A stretch of DNA of 64,000 bases from Ruminococcus sp. UBA3665 (GCA_002373165.1 DFJS01000027.1:14513-78512), one strand, 5' to 3'. Counted from the stretch's first letter, positions 18,621 through 27,921 are shown. Program-made: numbers and translations. Notes: a model not told the origin generated them from the sequence alone.

Positions 18621-20186
18621 TCAGCGTTTTACCGAAGCAGCAGGATTTGTCACATTTCTTCTGTTATAAGTAACGCCGCCTGTGCTGCACTGACTGCGGA
18701 CGGCTTCCTTTCCCTCGGAAACAGCCGAAATATTTCCCATACGTTCTGCTTCTTCATTAGTATGTTCGGCATACTGTTCAGAACACGGCAGTTTGAAATC
18801 CGGAACATCCCGTACAATATTCTGCACGACTGCATCATTGACTTCCTTACGGCGGCGCGGATTATTATCCGGCGTGCTGACCAGCACTTCGGCATGATTG
18901 GTAACAATGCCGTTTTCTTCCAGAATAGGCGTAATAACGACAACTGCCTGTTCCTGAGTATCCTGGTTGGTAAAAGAAGCGTGATATTCATCACGGTTTT
19001 CCGAAGCAAAATAATCTCCGTCCTGTTCATCCATCATGAAATTTTCTCCCAGTACAGTTCCGATGCGTTCTGCCATAGAAAGACGGCTTCTTGCCATAGC
19101 AAGATTTGTTTCGGCAGCATTTTCCGTCAAAGCGAGTTCGGCAAGAAAATCATGCAGTTCCCGTTCCAGCGTGTTCAGTTCCTCTGTTGTCAGGTTCTGG
19201 GTATCGGCATTCAAACGATTTCTGGTCTGTTCGATACGCTGAGTCAGTTCAGCAAGCCGGCCGTATGTCCAGTAATTCACGCCGCGGTCGTCCTCGATTT
19301 TTTCGCCATCGATTTCAAACGTATATACACGGCCTTCGGCAGAAGCGAGCTGTTCCAGCAGACTGGCTTCCAGCTGGCGGACGGATTCCAGACGGCTCTG
19401 CCATTCCAGTTCCTGTTCAATCAGAGTATCACGCAGCGTATAGGCATCCTGAAAAGCAGTACGTCCGCTGCTGATGGCAATCAGAAACATTTCCGCGCGC
19501 AGGTCGCTTTGTGCATTGGCGAGATTCTGCTGTACACTGTGCCAGACTTCCGGCTCGAATTTTTCGGGGCGATAATTTTCGCGGATTTCGTCAGAAAGCC
19601 GCTGTGCCTGTGAAATCCAGTAAGAAGCAAGTTCGCGCTGTCTTTCTTTTTCGCTGGAAATCTGATGTTCCAGATTAGAAATCCGCTGATTGGCATTCTG
19701 AATTTCTTCTTTTGTCCACAGCAGATCGCGCTGCCGCTGTGCCTGCATAGTTTCAAACTGTTCCTGTGTTTCAGAGCGGAGCACTTCCATATCACGTCTG
19801 GTTTCGCGGATGCTGTTCTGGAGCCGCTGGGATTCCTGTGCAATTCTCTGATTCTGTGCGCGGATATCGCGCTGATGCTGTTCCTGCAAACGCTGCAAAC
19901 GCTGGTTATGTGCCTGTTCCTGCTGACGGATTTCTCTGTCAAGATTCTGGATTGAACTGCTTAACTGCTGATTCCGGCGTTCCTGTTCCTGAATCTGACG
20001 CTGCTGCTGTCTGACGGCCTGATGAAAACGTTCTTCTGCGCGGCGGCGTTCGTTTTCATTCTGGCGGAGGCGGTTTTGCAGTTCCTGATTGCGGGCTTCT
20101 GCCTCTCTGCTGCGGCGGTTAGCGGCGGCAACATCATTGCGGAGATTCCGGATCTGCCGCTGTTCATATGTTTCATAATAACTCAC
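18621..20186 (-). CDS. Coiled-coil protein, paralog 1
   Basis: 521 residues, unrecognised. The first ~200 are a Gln/Arg/Glu-rich coiled coil. A middle helical region carries RPEKFEPEVWH and YTFEIDGEKIEDDRGVNYWT, and the end has a compact domain with EQDGDYFASENRDEYHASF and a tail LPCSEQY...SQCS with two cysteines. The next gene upstream is a clear paralog sharing all these motifs. Start is a GTG at 20186 behind AAAGGAG. No membrane segment here, unlike the paralog. Probably a structural or scaffolding partner of the AAA protein immediately downstream. Confidence 0.75.
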   Translation of the reverse strand: MSYYETYEQRQIRNLRNDVAAANRRSREAEARNQELQNRLRQNENERRRAEERFHQAVRQQQRQIQEQERRNQQLSSSIQNLDREIRQQEQAHNQRLQRLQEQHQRDIRAQNQRIAQESQRLQNSIRETRRDMEVLRSETQEQFETMQAQRQRDLLWTKEEIQNANQRISNLEHQISSEKERQRELASYWISQAQRLSDEIRENYRPEKFEPEVWHSVQQNLANAQSDLRAEMFLIAISSGRTAFQDAYTLRDTLIEQELEWQSRLESVRQLEASLLEQLASAEGRVYTFEIDGEKIEDDRGVNYWTYGRLAELTQRIEQTRNRLNADTQNLTTEELNTLERELHDFLAELALTENAAETNLAMARSRLSMAERIGTVLGENFMMDEQDGDYFASENRDEYHASFTNQDTQEQAVVVITPILEENGIVTNHAEVLVSTPDNNPRRRKEVNDAVVQNIVRDVPDFKLPCSEQYAEHTNEEAERMGNISAVSEGKEAVRSQCSTGGVTYNRRNVTNPAASVKR

Positions 20187-20202
20187 AAAAAAACACTCCT
20201 TT

Positions 20203-21792
20203 TTATTTTTTACGGCCGGATACGGCAGGATTGATTACAGTTCTTCTGTCATAAGTCATACCGGAAAGGCTGCATTGACTGCGGACAGCTTCCTGTCCTT
20301 CGGAAACGGCTGAGATATTGCCGAGCCGTTCGGCTTCTTCATTGGTACGGCTTCCGTACTGTTCCGAACAGGGAAGCGAAAAACCGGGAACCTGCCGGGC
20401 AACTTCCTTCACAAGAGCCTGATTGATTTCTTCTCTGCGCTGCGGCTGATTGGTAGGCGTATGCACCAGCACTTCGGCATGATTTGTCACAACGCCGTCA
20501 TCGCCCTGCAAAGGAGTGATGACAACAACTGCCTGTTCCCCCGTAGAGGGATTTGTAAAAGAAGCATGATATTCATCACGATTTTCCGAAGCGAAATAAT
20601 CGCCGTCCTGCTCGTCCATCAGAAAAGCATCGCCCAGCACTTCTCCGACGCGCACGGCCATATGATAGCGTTCGTTGGCCATTGTCAGATTAACGGCGGC
20701 GGCATTTTCCAGCATAGCGAGTTCGGTCATTCTCAGATGCAGATCCTGCATCAGTTCGGTCAGCTGTTCCGATGTGAGGTCATCCGTCTGTGTATTCAGA
20801 CGGCGGCCTGTTTCCTCTATGCGCTGTGTCAGAACGGAAAGCTGTCCGTAAGTCCAGTAGTCCACGCCGCGGCTGTCTTCGACAGATTCGCCGTCGAGTT
20901 CAAACTGATAGCTTCGTACTTCGGCTTCTGCAAGATTTTGCAGCAAATTTGCCTGCATCAGCCGTGCTGATTCGAGCAGATTCTGCCATTCCAGTTCCTG
21001 CGCAATCAGGGAATCTCTTAAATCAGACGCATTCTGGAAAGCCGTGCGGCCGTTTCCGGCGGCAATCTGAAACAGTTCTGACTGAAAATCATTCTGTGCA
21101 TTGGCAAGTATCTGCTGTACTCTGTGCCAGGTTTCCGGCTCGAATTTTTCGGGACGGCAGTTTTCGCGGATATCTGCGGCGATGCGCTGCGCCTGTGCAA
21201 TCCAGTATTCTGCCAGAACGCGCTGCTGTTCTTTTTCCTGAGAGATCTGCCGTTCCAGTTCGGCAGTATGGCGGCGCACTTCCTGAATTTCTTCTTTTGT
21301 CCAGAGCAGATCGCGCTGATGCTGTGCCTGCATAGTTTCAAACTGTTCCTGCGCCTGATTCCGGAACTGTTCCATTTCGGTGCGCACACTTGTGACAGCC
21401 TGCTGAAGGCGGTGCGATTCCTGCGCAAGATGTTCATCCAGCTGCCGGATTTCCTGCTGCTGCTGATTTTGCAGCTGGCGGATTCTCTGATTATGCTGCT
21501 GTTCCTGTCTTTCCAGCTGACTGTGCAGATTCCGGATTGCAGCACTTTCCTGCTGATACTGCCGGTTCAGAGCTTCCATCTGCTGACGGTTCTGCTGTTC
21601 GGCGCGTGCATACCGCTGCTGCATCTGCTGCTGTTCTCTTTGATTTTGCTGTCTGAGCTGATTCATCTGCTGTCGGTGCTGTTGGGCCTGACGGTCTGCC
21701 GACGGACGATTCCGGCCGCCGGCCTCTCCCAGAATCAGCCCGGCAAGACCCAGCACCACGCCGCCGGCCAGAGCTGTTTCAAAAAAACTCAT
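20203..21792 (-). CDS. Coiled-coil protein, paralog 2, with N-terminal membrane helix
   Basis: 529 residues, paralog of the following gene over nearly its full length (shared RPEKFEPE, DGDYFASENRDEYHASF, LPCSEQY and EAVRSQCS). It differs by an N-terminal hydrophobic, Gly-rich helix (about residues 5-25, ending in ILGEAGG), which could tether it to the membrane, followed by a ~190-residue Gln-rich coiled coil. The pair probably arose by tandem duplication and may form a hetero-oligomer, one partner anchored and one soluble. Function not recognised. Confidence 0.75.
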   Translation of the reverse strand: MSFFETALAGGVVLGLAGLILGEAGGRNRPSADRQAQQHRQQMNQLRQQNQREQQQMQQRYARAEQQNRQQMEALNRQYQQESAAIRNLHSQLERQEQQHNQRIRQLQNQQQQEIRQLDEHLAQESHRLQQAVTSVRTEMEQFRNQAQEQFETMQAQHQRDLLWTKEEIQEVRRHTAELERQISQEKEQQRVLAEYWIAQAQRIAADIRENCRPEKFEPETWHRVQQILANAQNDFQSELFQIAAGNGRTAFQNASDLRDSLIAQELEWQNLLESARLMQANLLQNLAEAEVRSYQFELDGESVEDSRGVDYWTYGQLSVLTQRIEETGRRLNTQTDDLTSEQLTELMQDLHLRMTELAMLENAAAVNLTMANERYHMAVRVGEVLGDAFLMDEQDGDYFASENRDEYHASFTNPSTGEQAVVVITPLQGDDGVVTNHAEVLVHTPTNQPQRREEINQALVKEVARQVPGFSLPCSEQYGSRTNEEAERLGNISAVSEGQEAVRSQCSLSGMTYDRRTVINPAVSGRKK

Positions 21793-21810
21793 AAAAATTT
21801 CATCTCCTTG

Positions 21811-22386
21811 TTACCATTTGATTTTTTTCATACGTTCCAGCCATTCCGGAGAGGGAATGCCGATTAGATGCGTGACATCGTCATGCAGGAAAAATTCAAT
21901 TTTTGTCGGCAGAGTGCCAAAAGAAGCGGCTGTTTCCTGATAACGGTCTGTCAGCAGAACCGCTCTTTGATTAGAAGAACCGCGAAGATTTTTCCCGTCC
22001 CGCAGGTCTTCGAGAAAAGGGCCGTCCACGAGCATATCACAGACGGCCAGCAGTGCAGCGGCATCGGGACGGCGCAGCAATTCTTCATACAGAAAGCCGG
22101 TATATATAATTACGCCGGGATTTCCGGAAAGGCGGATGACTTCTGCCAGAGCTTCCGGCTGGAGGAAAGGTTCGCCGCCGCTGATTGTCATGCCGTCGCA
22201 GCCGGACTGCAAAAATTTTTCTGCAAGTTCCTGAGTTTCATATATCATTCCGCCGTTGGGGTCCCAAGTTTCGGGAGACATACAGCCGGGGCATTTCCGG
22301 GGGCATCCCTGCACCCATATGCCGAACCGTCTGCCGGGTCCCAGAACCGTAACATTCTTTTCCACAGCATGAACGCGAATCTGCAT
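21811..22386 (-). CDS. NrdG-like radical SAM activase
   Basis: 191 residues, a minimal radical SAM protein close to the class III ribonucleotide reductase activase NrdG. Seen: the cluster-binding CxxxCxxC (GCPRKCPGC), the SAM-contacting GGEPFLQ, and a short TIM-barrel-like body with MLVDGPFLEDLRD as in NrdG. No NrdD or other glycyl-radical enzyme is encoded nearby, and none of the operon's proteins shows a glycyl-radical motif. It lies 11 bp after a coiled-coil gene and 18 bp before the membrane-tethered paralog. It may modify a protein of this operon, or activate NrdD encoded elsewhere; the first fits context better. Confidence 0.85.
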   Translation of the reverse strand: MQIRVHAVEKNVTVLGPGRRFGIWVQGCPRKCPGCMSPETWDPNGGMIYETQELAEKFLQSGCDGMTISGGEPFLQPEALAEVIRLSGNPGVIIYTGFLYEELLRRPDAAALLAVCDMLVDGPFLEDLRDGKNLRGSSNQRAVLLTDRYQETAASFGTLPTKIEFFLHDDVTHLIGIPSPEWLERMKKIKW

Positions 22387-22397
22387 ATTTCCGTCTC

Positions 22398-23432
22398 CTA
22401 TCCTTTATAGGCAGGCTCCTGCCGGTCGAGAATTTTCTGATACAGTGTTCTGGCATCTGTAATAACATTCCGCAGGAGCGTATTATATTCTTCTGTAATT
22501 TCCTTTGCGCGGCGGTTTACGGCATCCACACGTGCATAGAACGAATCGGAATTTTTACGGTCATCCAGTACGAAACCGCTTTCCAGTAGGCGGTCTGCAA
22601 TCCGCTGATTTTCTTCCAGAAGAGCCTGAAATTCCTCATATTCTGCTCCGGCCTCGGTAATAGCGGCGAGCAGTTCAGAACTGGTTTGTGCGGCAGCGCG
22701 GTTTTGTGACCGGATTTCGGCAAGCTGTTTTTCCGCTTCGGGAATTTGTTTTTCCTGAATTTGTCTGGTTTGCTGCTGAATTCTATCAATATCCTCTGTC
22801 AGATTCTGGATACGGATTTGTGCTTCCTGCAATTTTTTCAGCAAAGCATTCTGTTTTTCTTTCAGGGCAAGGGCATCCGGTTCAGTTTGTTCCAGATCAC
22901 GGCGCATATTTTCCAGCTTCTGATCAGTTACTTCTTCCAGAATACGGCTGCATTCCTGAATTCGCTGCCGGAGCGTTTCTGACTCCTGTTTTCTTTCCAG
23001 CAGAGTTTTCTCCTGAGTCAGCAGAGCGGTGTTATCTTTCTGCAAAATCTGATTTTGTTCCCGGATTTTTTCTTCCTGCTGCTGCAAAATGCTGAGATTT
23101 TCCTCCGCTGTTTTACAGTCTTCCTGAATTTTTTCCATTTTTCTGGAATTTTCCTTAACAGCATCCAGCGAACTGGCGGCTTCCTGTGCCACTGGTGCGC
23201 TGTACTGATCAGCAAACCCGGCAGTGCGCCGTGCGATGCTGCCGCAGCGCAGAAAATTCCGGCGCAGTTCCCGGCCGGAAGTCTTGGTAAAGGCATCCGG
23301 CTGTGCCTGTACCTGTTCCATCAGATAATCTGCCACCAGCAGCAGAGCTTCGCCTGCTTCCGGCGAATCGGGATGCTGTTCCGCCTCCCGGAGCTGATTT
23401 TCTATAAAATAACGAATATCAGAAAAATTCAT
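22398..23432 (-). CDS. Coiled-coil protein with an N-terminal HPD tripeptide
   Basis: 344 residues, mostly one long coiled coil (about 90-290) rich in Glu, Gln and Lys. The N-terminus has two predicted helices separated by His-Pro-Asp at residues 20-22, the tripeptide that J-domain co-chaperones use to stimulate Hsp70, but helix I and the basic face of a true J domain are missing. Start chosen at 23432 behind AAAGGCGG; an alternative ATG at 23450 overlaps the stop of the upstream Hsp70 gene (ATGA) but lacks a ribosome site. Not a recognised family. Confidence 0.65.
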   Translation of the reverse strand: MNFSDIRYFIENQLREAEQHPDSPEAGEALLLVADYLMEQVQAQPDAFTKTSGRELRRNFLRCGSIARRTAGFADQYSAPVAQEAASSLDAVKENSRKMEKIQEDCKTAEENLSILQQQEEKIREQNQILQKDNTALLTQEKTLLERKQESETLRQRIQECSRILEEVTDQKLENMRRDLEQTEPDALALKEKQNALLKKLQEAQIRIQNLTEDIDRIQQQTRQIQEKQIPEAEKQLAEIRSQNRAAAQTSSELLAAITEAGAEYEEFQALLEENQRIADRLLESGFVLDDRKNSDSFYARVDAVNRRAKEITEEYNTLLRNVITDARTLYQKILDRQEPAYKG

Positions 23433-23446
23433 AAACAAACCGCCTT

Positions 23447-25030
23447 TCATTCTGAGATAATGACATCCAGCCGTTCCAGTATTTGATTCAGTGAAACACT
23501 GCGGATTTGGCCGGACTGGTCTTTGGTATGCAGAGTAGGAATCAAGTCGTCATCCAGAGAAAGTCCGATTGCAATTTTTTGTTTTCCGGGCGTTTCCGGA
23601 AAAATCTGATTCAGATCCTGAGCATTATTCAGACGGAATACTGATACTTCATTTCCTATTTTGCGGTACATCCGGAGGAAAAGACCGGCCGAGGAAAAAA
23701 TCTGGAAAGTTTCCGGAATAAACTTAGGCTGGGCATAGCCGTCTTTTTTGGCATTTTTTTCAATCAGCGGAAGAGAAACATCTTCGTACTGTTCGGGGTT
23801 TTCCTTGCTGACTCTGGCGGCAATGATTCCGACTTCATAAGGAAAGACCGGATCGACGGAAATACTGCCGTCTGCCAGCAGTGCGGCACCTTTGGCAATG
23901 GCAAGGGCTTTATTTTCTTCCGAGAGCAGTTCCGGAAAACGGGGGTCACTGGCATCGGGACGGGAATTGAAAAATTTCCGCACCTGATTTTCCACACAGC
24001 AGAAATTACTGAAACCGCCGACAAAAATAATCTTTGTTTTTTCCGGCTGATATTCTCCGGCATCCCGGATTTGTTTGAGTGCACTTTCCAGTATCGGCGC
24101 ATTGACGATTTCAAATGCTTTATGCAGATGCCGGCAGGTAACATGACAGTCTTCCAGACGGGAAAGATCAAATAAAGTATCATTTCCCACATCTTCGGGG
24201 CTGATTTCATAATCTTCCATTGTTTCAGAAATTGTTTTTTTCTGGCTGATCAGGAAAGTTTCCAGTTCATTGCGTGCCAGAGCCAGCGTGCGTTCATCGG
24301 GAGAGAGTTTGTTTTCCTCGCAGATGATGCGAATGACATGGGAAAGAAAAGCACTTCCGGCATGGCCTTCTTCGATTCCGGAGCCTTCTTCTCCGGAGCC
24401 ATAGCTTTCCAAAGTACGGATTTTTTTGCCTTTTGTCACCTGACACAGTGTCACATCGAGAGTACCGCCGCCGTAATCGACCACAATCAGCTTGCCGTCG
24501 TAAGGCGGATGATTCTGGTTCTGCCACTGCCAGCAGAAATAGGCCGCAGCGGCGACAGGCTCGCTCTGGAAAGAAAACCGTTCCAGACCGATTTCTGTCA
24601 GGATGGTGCGGATATTTTCACGGGCAGTATAATTAGAACGCTCCCGGTACCATGCTTCAGGAATTGTCATGACCATACTGTCGATAGCATTGCCGTTTTT
24701 CTGGAATTCACTCAGCAGTTCCCGGATATAGTCTCTGGCGGCCTCGTGAGCAGTTTTATTTTTTCCGGGAATCAGTTCGTCAAAACGTGAACCCAGCCGG
24801 AGCTTGAATCTGCCGCAGACGTTTGGTTTTCCGTCTCCCTGCAATTTGGCGGCACTGCCGAACTGCATATAAGGCACACCGCGGCGTTCTTCATAAGAAA
24901 TCACGGTGGGGATATAATCCGTTCCGCCGGCGGCAGTATGAAAGCACCTGAGTGAACCGGTTTCGGCATCATGAAAGCTGATAATGCTGTTGGTTGTGCC
25001 AAAATCAAAACCGATATGGCTCACTGCCAT
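23447..25030 (-). CDS. Hsp70-like ATPase D
   Basis: 527 residues of the Hsp70/actin ATPase fold. Seen: phosphate-1 motif GFDFGTTNS near the N-terminus, phosphate-2 VVDYGGGTLDVTL, and a weakened adenosine motif FVGGFSNFCC. After the nucleotide domain only a short beta-type region follows and no helical lid, so it is shorter than DnaK (about 600-640). It is the most divergent of the four Hsp70s here. Its ATG overlaps the end of the GrpE-like coiled-coil gene by 10 bp, which suggests coupled synthesis of ATPase and exchange factor. Confidence 0.88.
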   Translation of the reverse strand: MAVSHIGFDFGTTNSIISFHDAETGSLRCFHTAAGGTDYIPTVISYEERRGVPYMQFGSAAKLQGDGKPNVCGRFKLRLGSRFDELIPGKNKTAHEAARDYIRELLSEFQKNGNAIDSMVMTIPEAWYRERSNYTARENIRTILTEIGLERFSFQSEPVAAAAYFCWQWQNQNHPPYDGKLIVVDYGGGTLDVTLCQVTKGKKIRTLESYGSGEEGSGIEEGHAGSAFLSHVIRIICEENKLSPDERTLALARNELETFLISQKKTISETMEDYEISPEDVGNDTLFDLSRLEDCHVTCRHLHKAFEIVNAPILESALKQIRDAGEYQPEKTKIIFVGGFSNFCCVENQVRKFFNSRPDASDPRFPELLSEENKALAIAKGAALLADGSISVDPVFPYEVGIIAARVSKENPEQYEDVSLPLIEKNAKKDGYAQPKFIPETFQIFSSAGLFLRMYRKIGNEVSVFRLNNAQDLNQIFPETPGKQKIAIGLSLDDDLIPTLHTKDQSGQIRSVSLNQILERLDVIISE

Positions 25031-26304
25031 TCACTTCCTTTCTGACGGAACCCGGATTCAGGAGCAGGAATGACTTCTGCTTTTGCTTCCACATAACCGG
25101 AACTGTCCCGGAAACCGCTGGAAACAATTTCTTTTACAACATAATTTTTAAATTCAGAATCATCCTCCGGCATATCAGTTTCATCGTTCAGAGCATCTTC
25201 AAACACTTCCATTGTTTCGGGGTCCAATTCAGAGCCGATTTCCGGGTAAATTCTGGAATAGCCCAGTTTATTGAGTGTTTTTTCAAAATTTTTCAGATAT
25301 ACGCTTACGTTTTTCCAATAAATTTTATATTCCTGCGTATCTGTACCGGAGCGGCTTTTATAATAATGCTGTTCTTCCAGCTTCTGATAGCCGTGAATCA
25401 GGTCTTTGAAGTCATCGTTCTGGAGCTTTCTGTTAATATCGGCAACGGAATTGATTGCATTTTCCGTGCTGGTTTTAAACTCTTCAATTTTATCTGCCGT
25501 ATCGGAAGCGAGTTCCTTGAATTTTTCTTTCAGAATTTCGGTAATATCCTCTGCGACTTTATCCGTACTGTTGCGGAATTCGCGGCTTGTCTGATTCATT
25601 AAGCCTGCAAGGCTGGTTTCCATATTTTTGCGTTCTCTGACCATTTGCATAATTTCCCGGTTATGCTGTTCAGTTTCCTGAAAGCGGAGCTGATATTCAG
25701 GATTTTCTTTCAGTTCTTTGAGAATGGCCTGTTTTTCGCGTTCCAGATCTGTTTTGATTGCTGCGCGCTGTTCATTCTGATATTTTTCCAGATCTTTCCG
25801 GATTTCTTCCTTGCCTTCACGGAGGCTCTGTTCGAGATTTTCTTTTTCTTCACGGAGCTTTTTAATCTCTTTTTTCAGATCAGCAATTTCATGTTCTTCC
25901 TGGGATGTTTCTTTTTTCTGAGAAAAATATTTACTATGCAGCAGCATGATATATTTTCGTATCCGCCGCATATATGCAGTTCTGTCAAACGAAGAGACTT
26001 CTTTTCCAAAACTTCTGATAATTTCATCCTGCTCGATATGAAAATCCGGTTCTGCAAGGCATTGACAAAGATAGACATCCCACAGTTCTATCTCTTCAGG
26101 ATGTATCAGACTTGTAGTTAAAAAAGCAGATGTCAATGCCGGATATTTACCGTTTTCATACTCTTCCAGAAGCTTCTGATAGATTTTAGAAAAAGCATCC
26201 TCTTTTAAACGGTCACGATTCAATAAATGTGACCCGGCTATTTTTCTCCGTTCATCATAATAAAGATCAAAAGAAACTCTGCTGTATTCTATTTCGTTAT
26301 TCAT
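25021..26304 (-). CDS. Coiled-coil protein with GrpE-like C-terminal domain
   Basis: 427 residues. A helical N-terminal domain (1-125) leads into a charged coiled coil (about 125-290). The C-terminal ~110 residues follow the pattern of the GrpE head: a helical stretch, then LGYSRIYPEIGSELDPETM (compare G..FDP..H in GrpE), an acidic gap, and YVVKEIVSSGFRDSSGYVEA leading to KAEVIP, matching the GY/A-V end of GrpE. GrpE dimers form long coiled coils and release ADP from Hsp70, so a nucleotide-exchange role for the neighbouring Hsp70s is a reasonable inference. The assignment is by eye and needs profile comparison. Confidence 0.65.
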   Translation of the reverse strand: MNNEIEYSRVSFDLYYDERRKIAGSHLLNRDRLKEDAFSKIYQKLLEEYENGKYPALTSAFLTTSLIHPEEIELWDVYLCQCLAEPDFHIEQDEIIRSFGKEVSSFDRTAYMRRIRKYIMLLHSKYFSQKKETSQEEHEIADLKKEIKKLREEKENLEQSLREGKEEIRKDLEKYQNEQRAAIKTDLEREKQAILKELKENPEYQLRFQETEQHNREIMQMVRERKNMETSLAGLMNQTSREFRNSTDKVAEDITEILKEKFKELASDTADKIEEFKTSTENAINSVADINRKLQNDDFKDLIHGYQKLEEQHYYKSRSGTDTQEYKIYWKNVSVYLKNFEKTLNKLGYSRIYPEIGSELDPETMEVFEDALNDETDMPEDDSEFKNYVVKEIVSSGFRDSSGYVEAKAEVIPAPESGFRQKGSEWQ

Positions 26305-26319
26305 GCTTCACACCTCATT

Positions 26320-27858
26320 TCAATGTTGTTTGCGCTGGAGAGCGACAGAATTTTTCACTCTTTCTCTGCCGACCTGATCAACTGCCTCGATCGCAAGCAG
26401 TTCTGATTCGGAAAGGGTCAGCGTTTCTTCCGACTGTGTGCCTTTGGGAACATACCGTTCCGGCGGCCGCTTCAACGTAGCAGACATAATTTCTCTGCCG
26501 GAATTTTCCGGAACACGGGTGCCTTCCGGCTTGTGAGAATCCAGTTCAAATACGGCAAAATACGATTCGTGCTGATTTTCATTTCTGGTTACAGAGGTAG
26601 TTTTACTGGAATAAGGCAGTTTGGCACCGCGCGGAATCATGATGCGGATTTCCCACTGATCAGTATCGTCATAATGATACCGGATACCGTAGGCATGAGA
26701 CGAGATCAGCTGAATTTTGCTCTGTTTTGCGCTTACCGGAGTCTGCTGGAGCCAGTCTGCATACCGTGCCGCACCGTTTGCAATGGCATGTGCCGGGTCA
26801 ACACTGCGGATATCCACACCGGGGAATTTCTGTTTCAGGCCTGCCATTACCTGCGGCATGATGGAACTGCCCCCGGTCAGAATAATATAATCCGGTTTTT
26901 TTCCGCCGCGCCGCTTGATAATATCATTCATTTCCTGGAGTGTTCTGTCAAGCAGATGCCTGGTCATCTGTTCAAATTTTTCTCTTGTCAGTTCACCTTC
27001 TGCCACATTTCCATGCAGCTCCAGATCCCAGGATGTGCTGGTTTCTTCTGAGAGTTCTTCTTTGAGATCGCGTGCAAAACGGCGGAGGTAAGCTTCATCA
27101 TGTTTGGTAATAGTTTCGCCGGGGTTATCGCGAAGATACTGTTCTTGCAGCCATTTCGCGATTTCGGCATCCCAGTCATCGCCGCCGAGTCTGGAATCGC
27201 CGCCCTGGTCCATGACTTCATAAGGGATTTTTTTCTCGTCTTTATTGGAATGCACCCAGGCAGCATCGAATGTGCCGCCGCCGAGGTCATACACAAGGAT
27301 ATCCTCTTCCTGTTTGCTGCGCAGACCGAAATATTCTATTGCCGCGGCAACGGGTTCGGGCAGAAGTTTGCGCACCAGAAGATGTGTCCCGTTTGGCATA
27401 ATAATAGAAGAAATTGCTTCTTCGATTAATTTTTTCTGCGGTTCCGAGAAGTCGACAGGCACTGTGACAACTGCTTCCACCCGGAAATTATCATCAAAAT
27501 CAATCTGATATGTTTCAGTTGCCACTTTGATGGCACCCTGTACCATATAATTGACAATTTCGCGGATGACATCGCGTGCAGCATAGCGGTTATTTCCGGT
27601 ATCCAGCAGCCAGCTGTCCTCACTCAGGCGGCGTTTGACGGAAGAAATGACGTTTTTGGCGGTACGCGGATTTTCCAGTTTTTTAGCGGCAATTTTGCCG
27701 TAGGATTTATTTTTTCCGTCATCATAAAACAAAGAAGGAATTCCGTAAGTTTCCGTTACTGGAATCAGAGAACGGATTGTTCCTTTTTCCAGATAACAGC
27801 AGAAGCTGAACGTTGTACCAAAATCAATACCAATAGAAAGCAAATTTCTTTTACTCAT
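26320..27858 (-). CDS. Hsp70-like ATPase C
   Basis: 512 residues. Motifs: GIDFGTTFS (phosphate 1), VYDLGGGTFDAAWV (phosphate 2) and ILTGGSSIMPQV (adenosine site), followed by a beta-type domain beginning SSHAYGIRYHY and no helical lid. All ATPase motifs look intact. An in-frame stop immediately precedes the ATG at 27858, fixing the start. Its leader contains a small palindrome and a six-codon mini-ORF. Sits in the middle of the operon, 15 bp before the GrpE-like gene. Confidence 0.92.
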   Translation of the reverse strand: MSKRNLLSIGIDFGTTFSFCCYLEKGTIRSLIPVTETYGIPSLFYDDGKNKSYGKIAAKKLENPRTAKNVISSVKRRLSEDSWLLDTGNNRYAARDVIREIVNYMVQGAIKVATETYQIDFDDNFRVEAVVTVPVDFSEPQKKLIEEAISSIIMPNGTHLLVRKLLPEPVAAAIEYFGLRSKQEEDILVYDLGGGTFDAAWVHSNKDEKKIPYEVMDQGGDSRLGGDDWDAEIAKWLQEQYLRDNPGETITKHDEAYLRRFARDLKEELSEETSTSWDLELHGNVAEGELTREKFEQMTRHLLDRTLQEMNDIIKRRGGKKPDYIILTGGSSIMPQVMAGLKQKFPGVDIRSVDPAHAIANGAARYADWLQQTPVSAKQSKIQLISSHAYGIRYHYDDTDQWEIRIMIPRGAKLPYSSKTTSVTRNENQHESYFAVFELDSHKPEGTRVPENSGREIMSATLKRPPERYVPKGTQSEETLTLSESELLAIEAVDQVGRERVKNSVALQRKQH

Positions 27859-27867
27859 ACTCTTTCA

Positions 27868-27882
27868 CTGCATCAGATGCAG
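27868..27882 (-). repeat. Palindrome between ribosome site and Hsp70-C start
   Basis: CTGCATCAGATGCAG (7-bp arms) lies between GAAAGGAGT and the ATG at 27858. The ATG inside it opens a six-codon mini-ORF in the same frame that stops just before the real start. Could tune translation; no U tract, so not a terminator. Confidence 0.4.
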
Positions 27883-27921
27883 CATACTCCTTTCATAAAT
27901 AGATAGCAGCAGCGGATTTCA

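Noticed and set aside
27868..27882. Transcription terminator between Hsp70-B and Hsp70-C
   Set aside because: Very small loop and no T run on either side.
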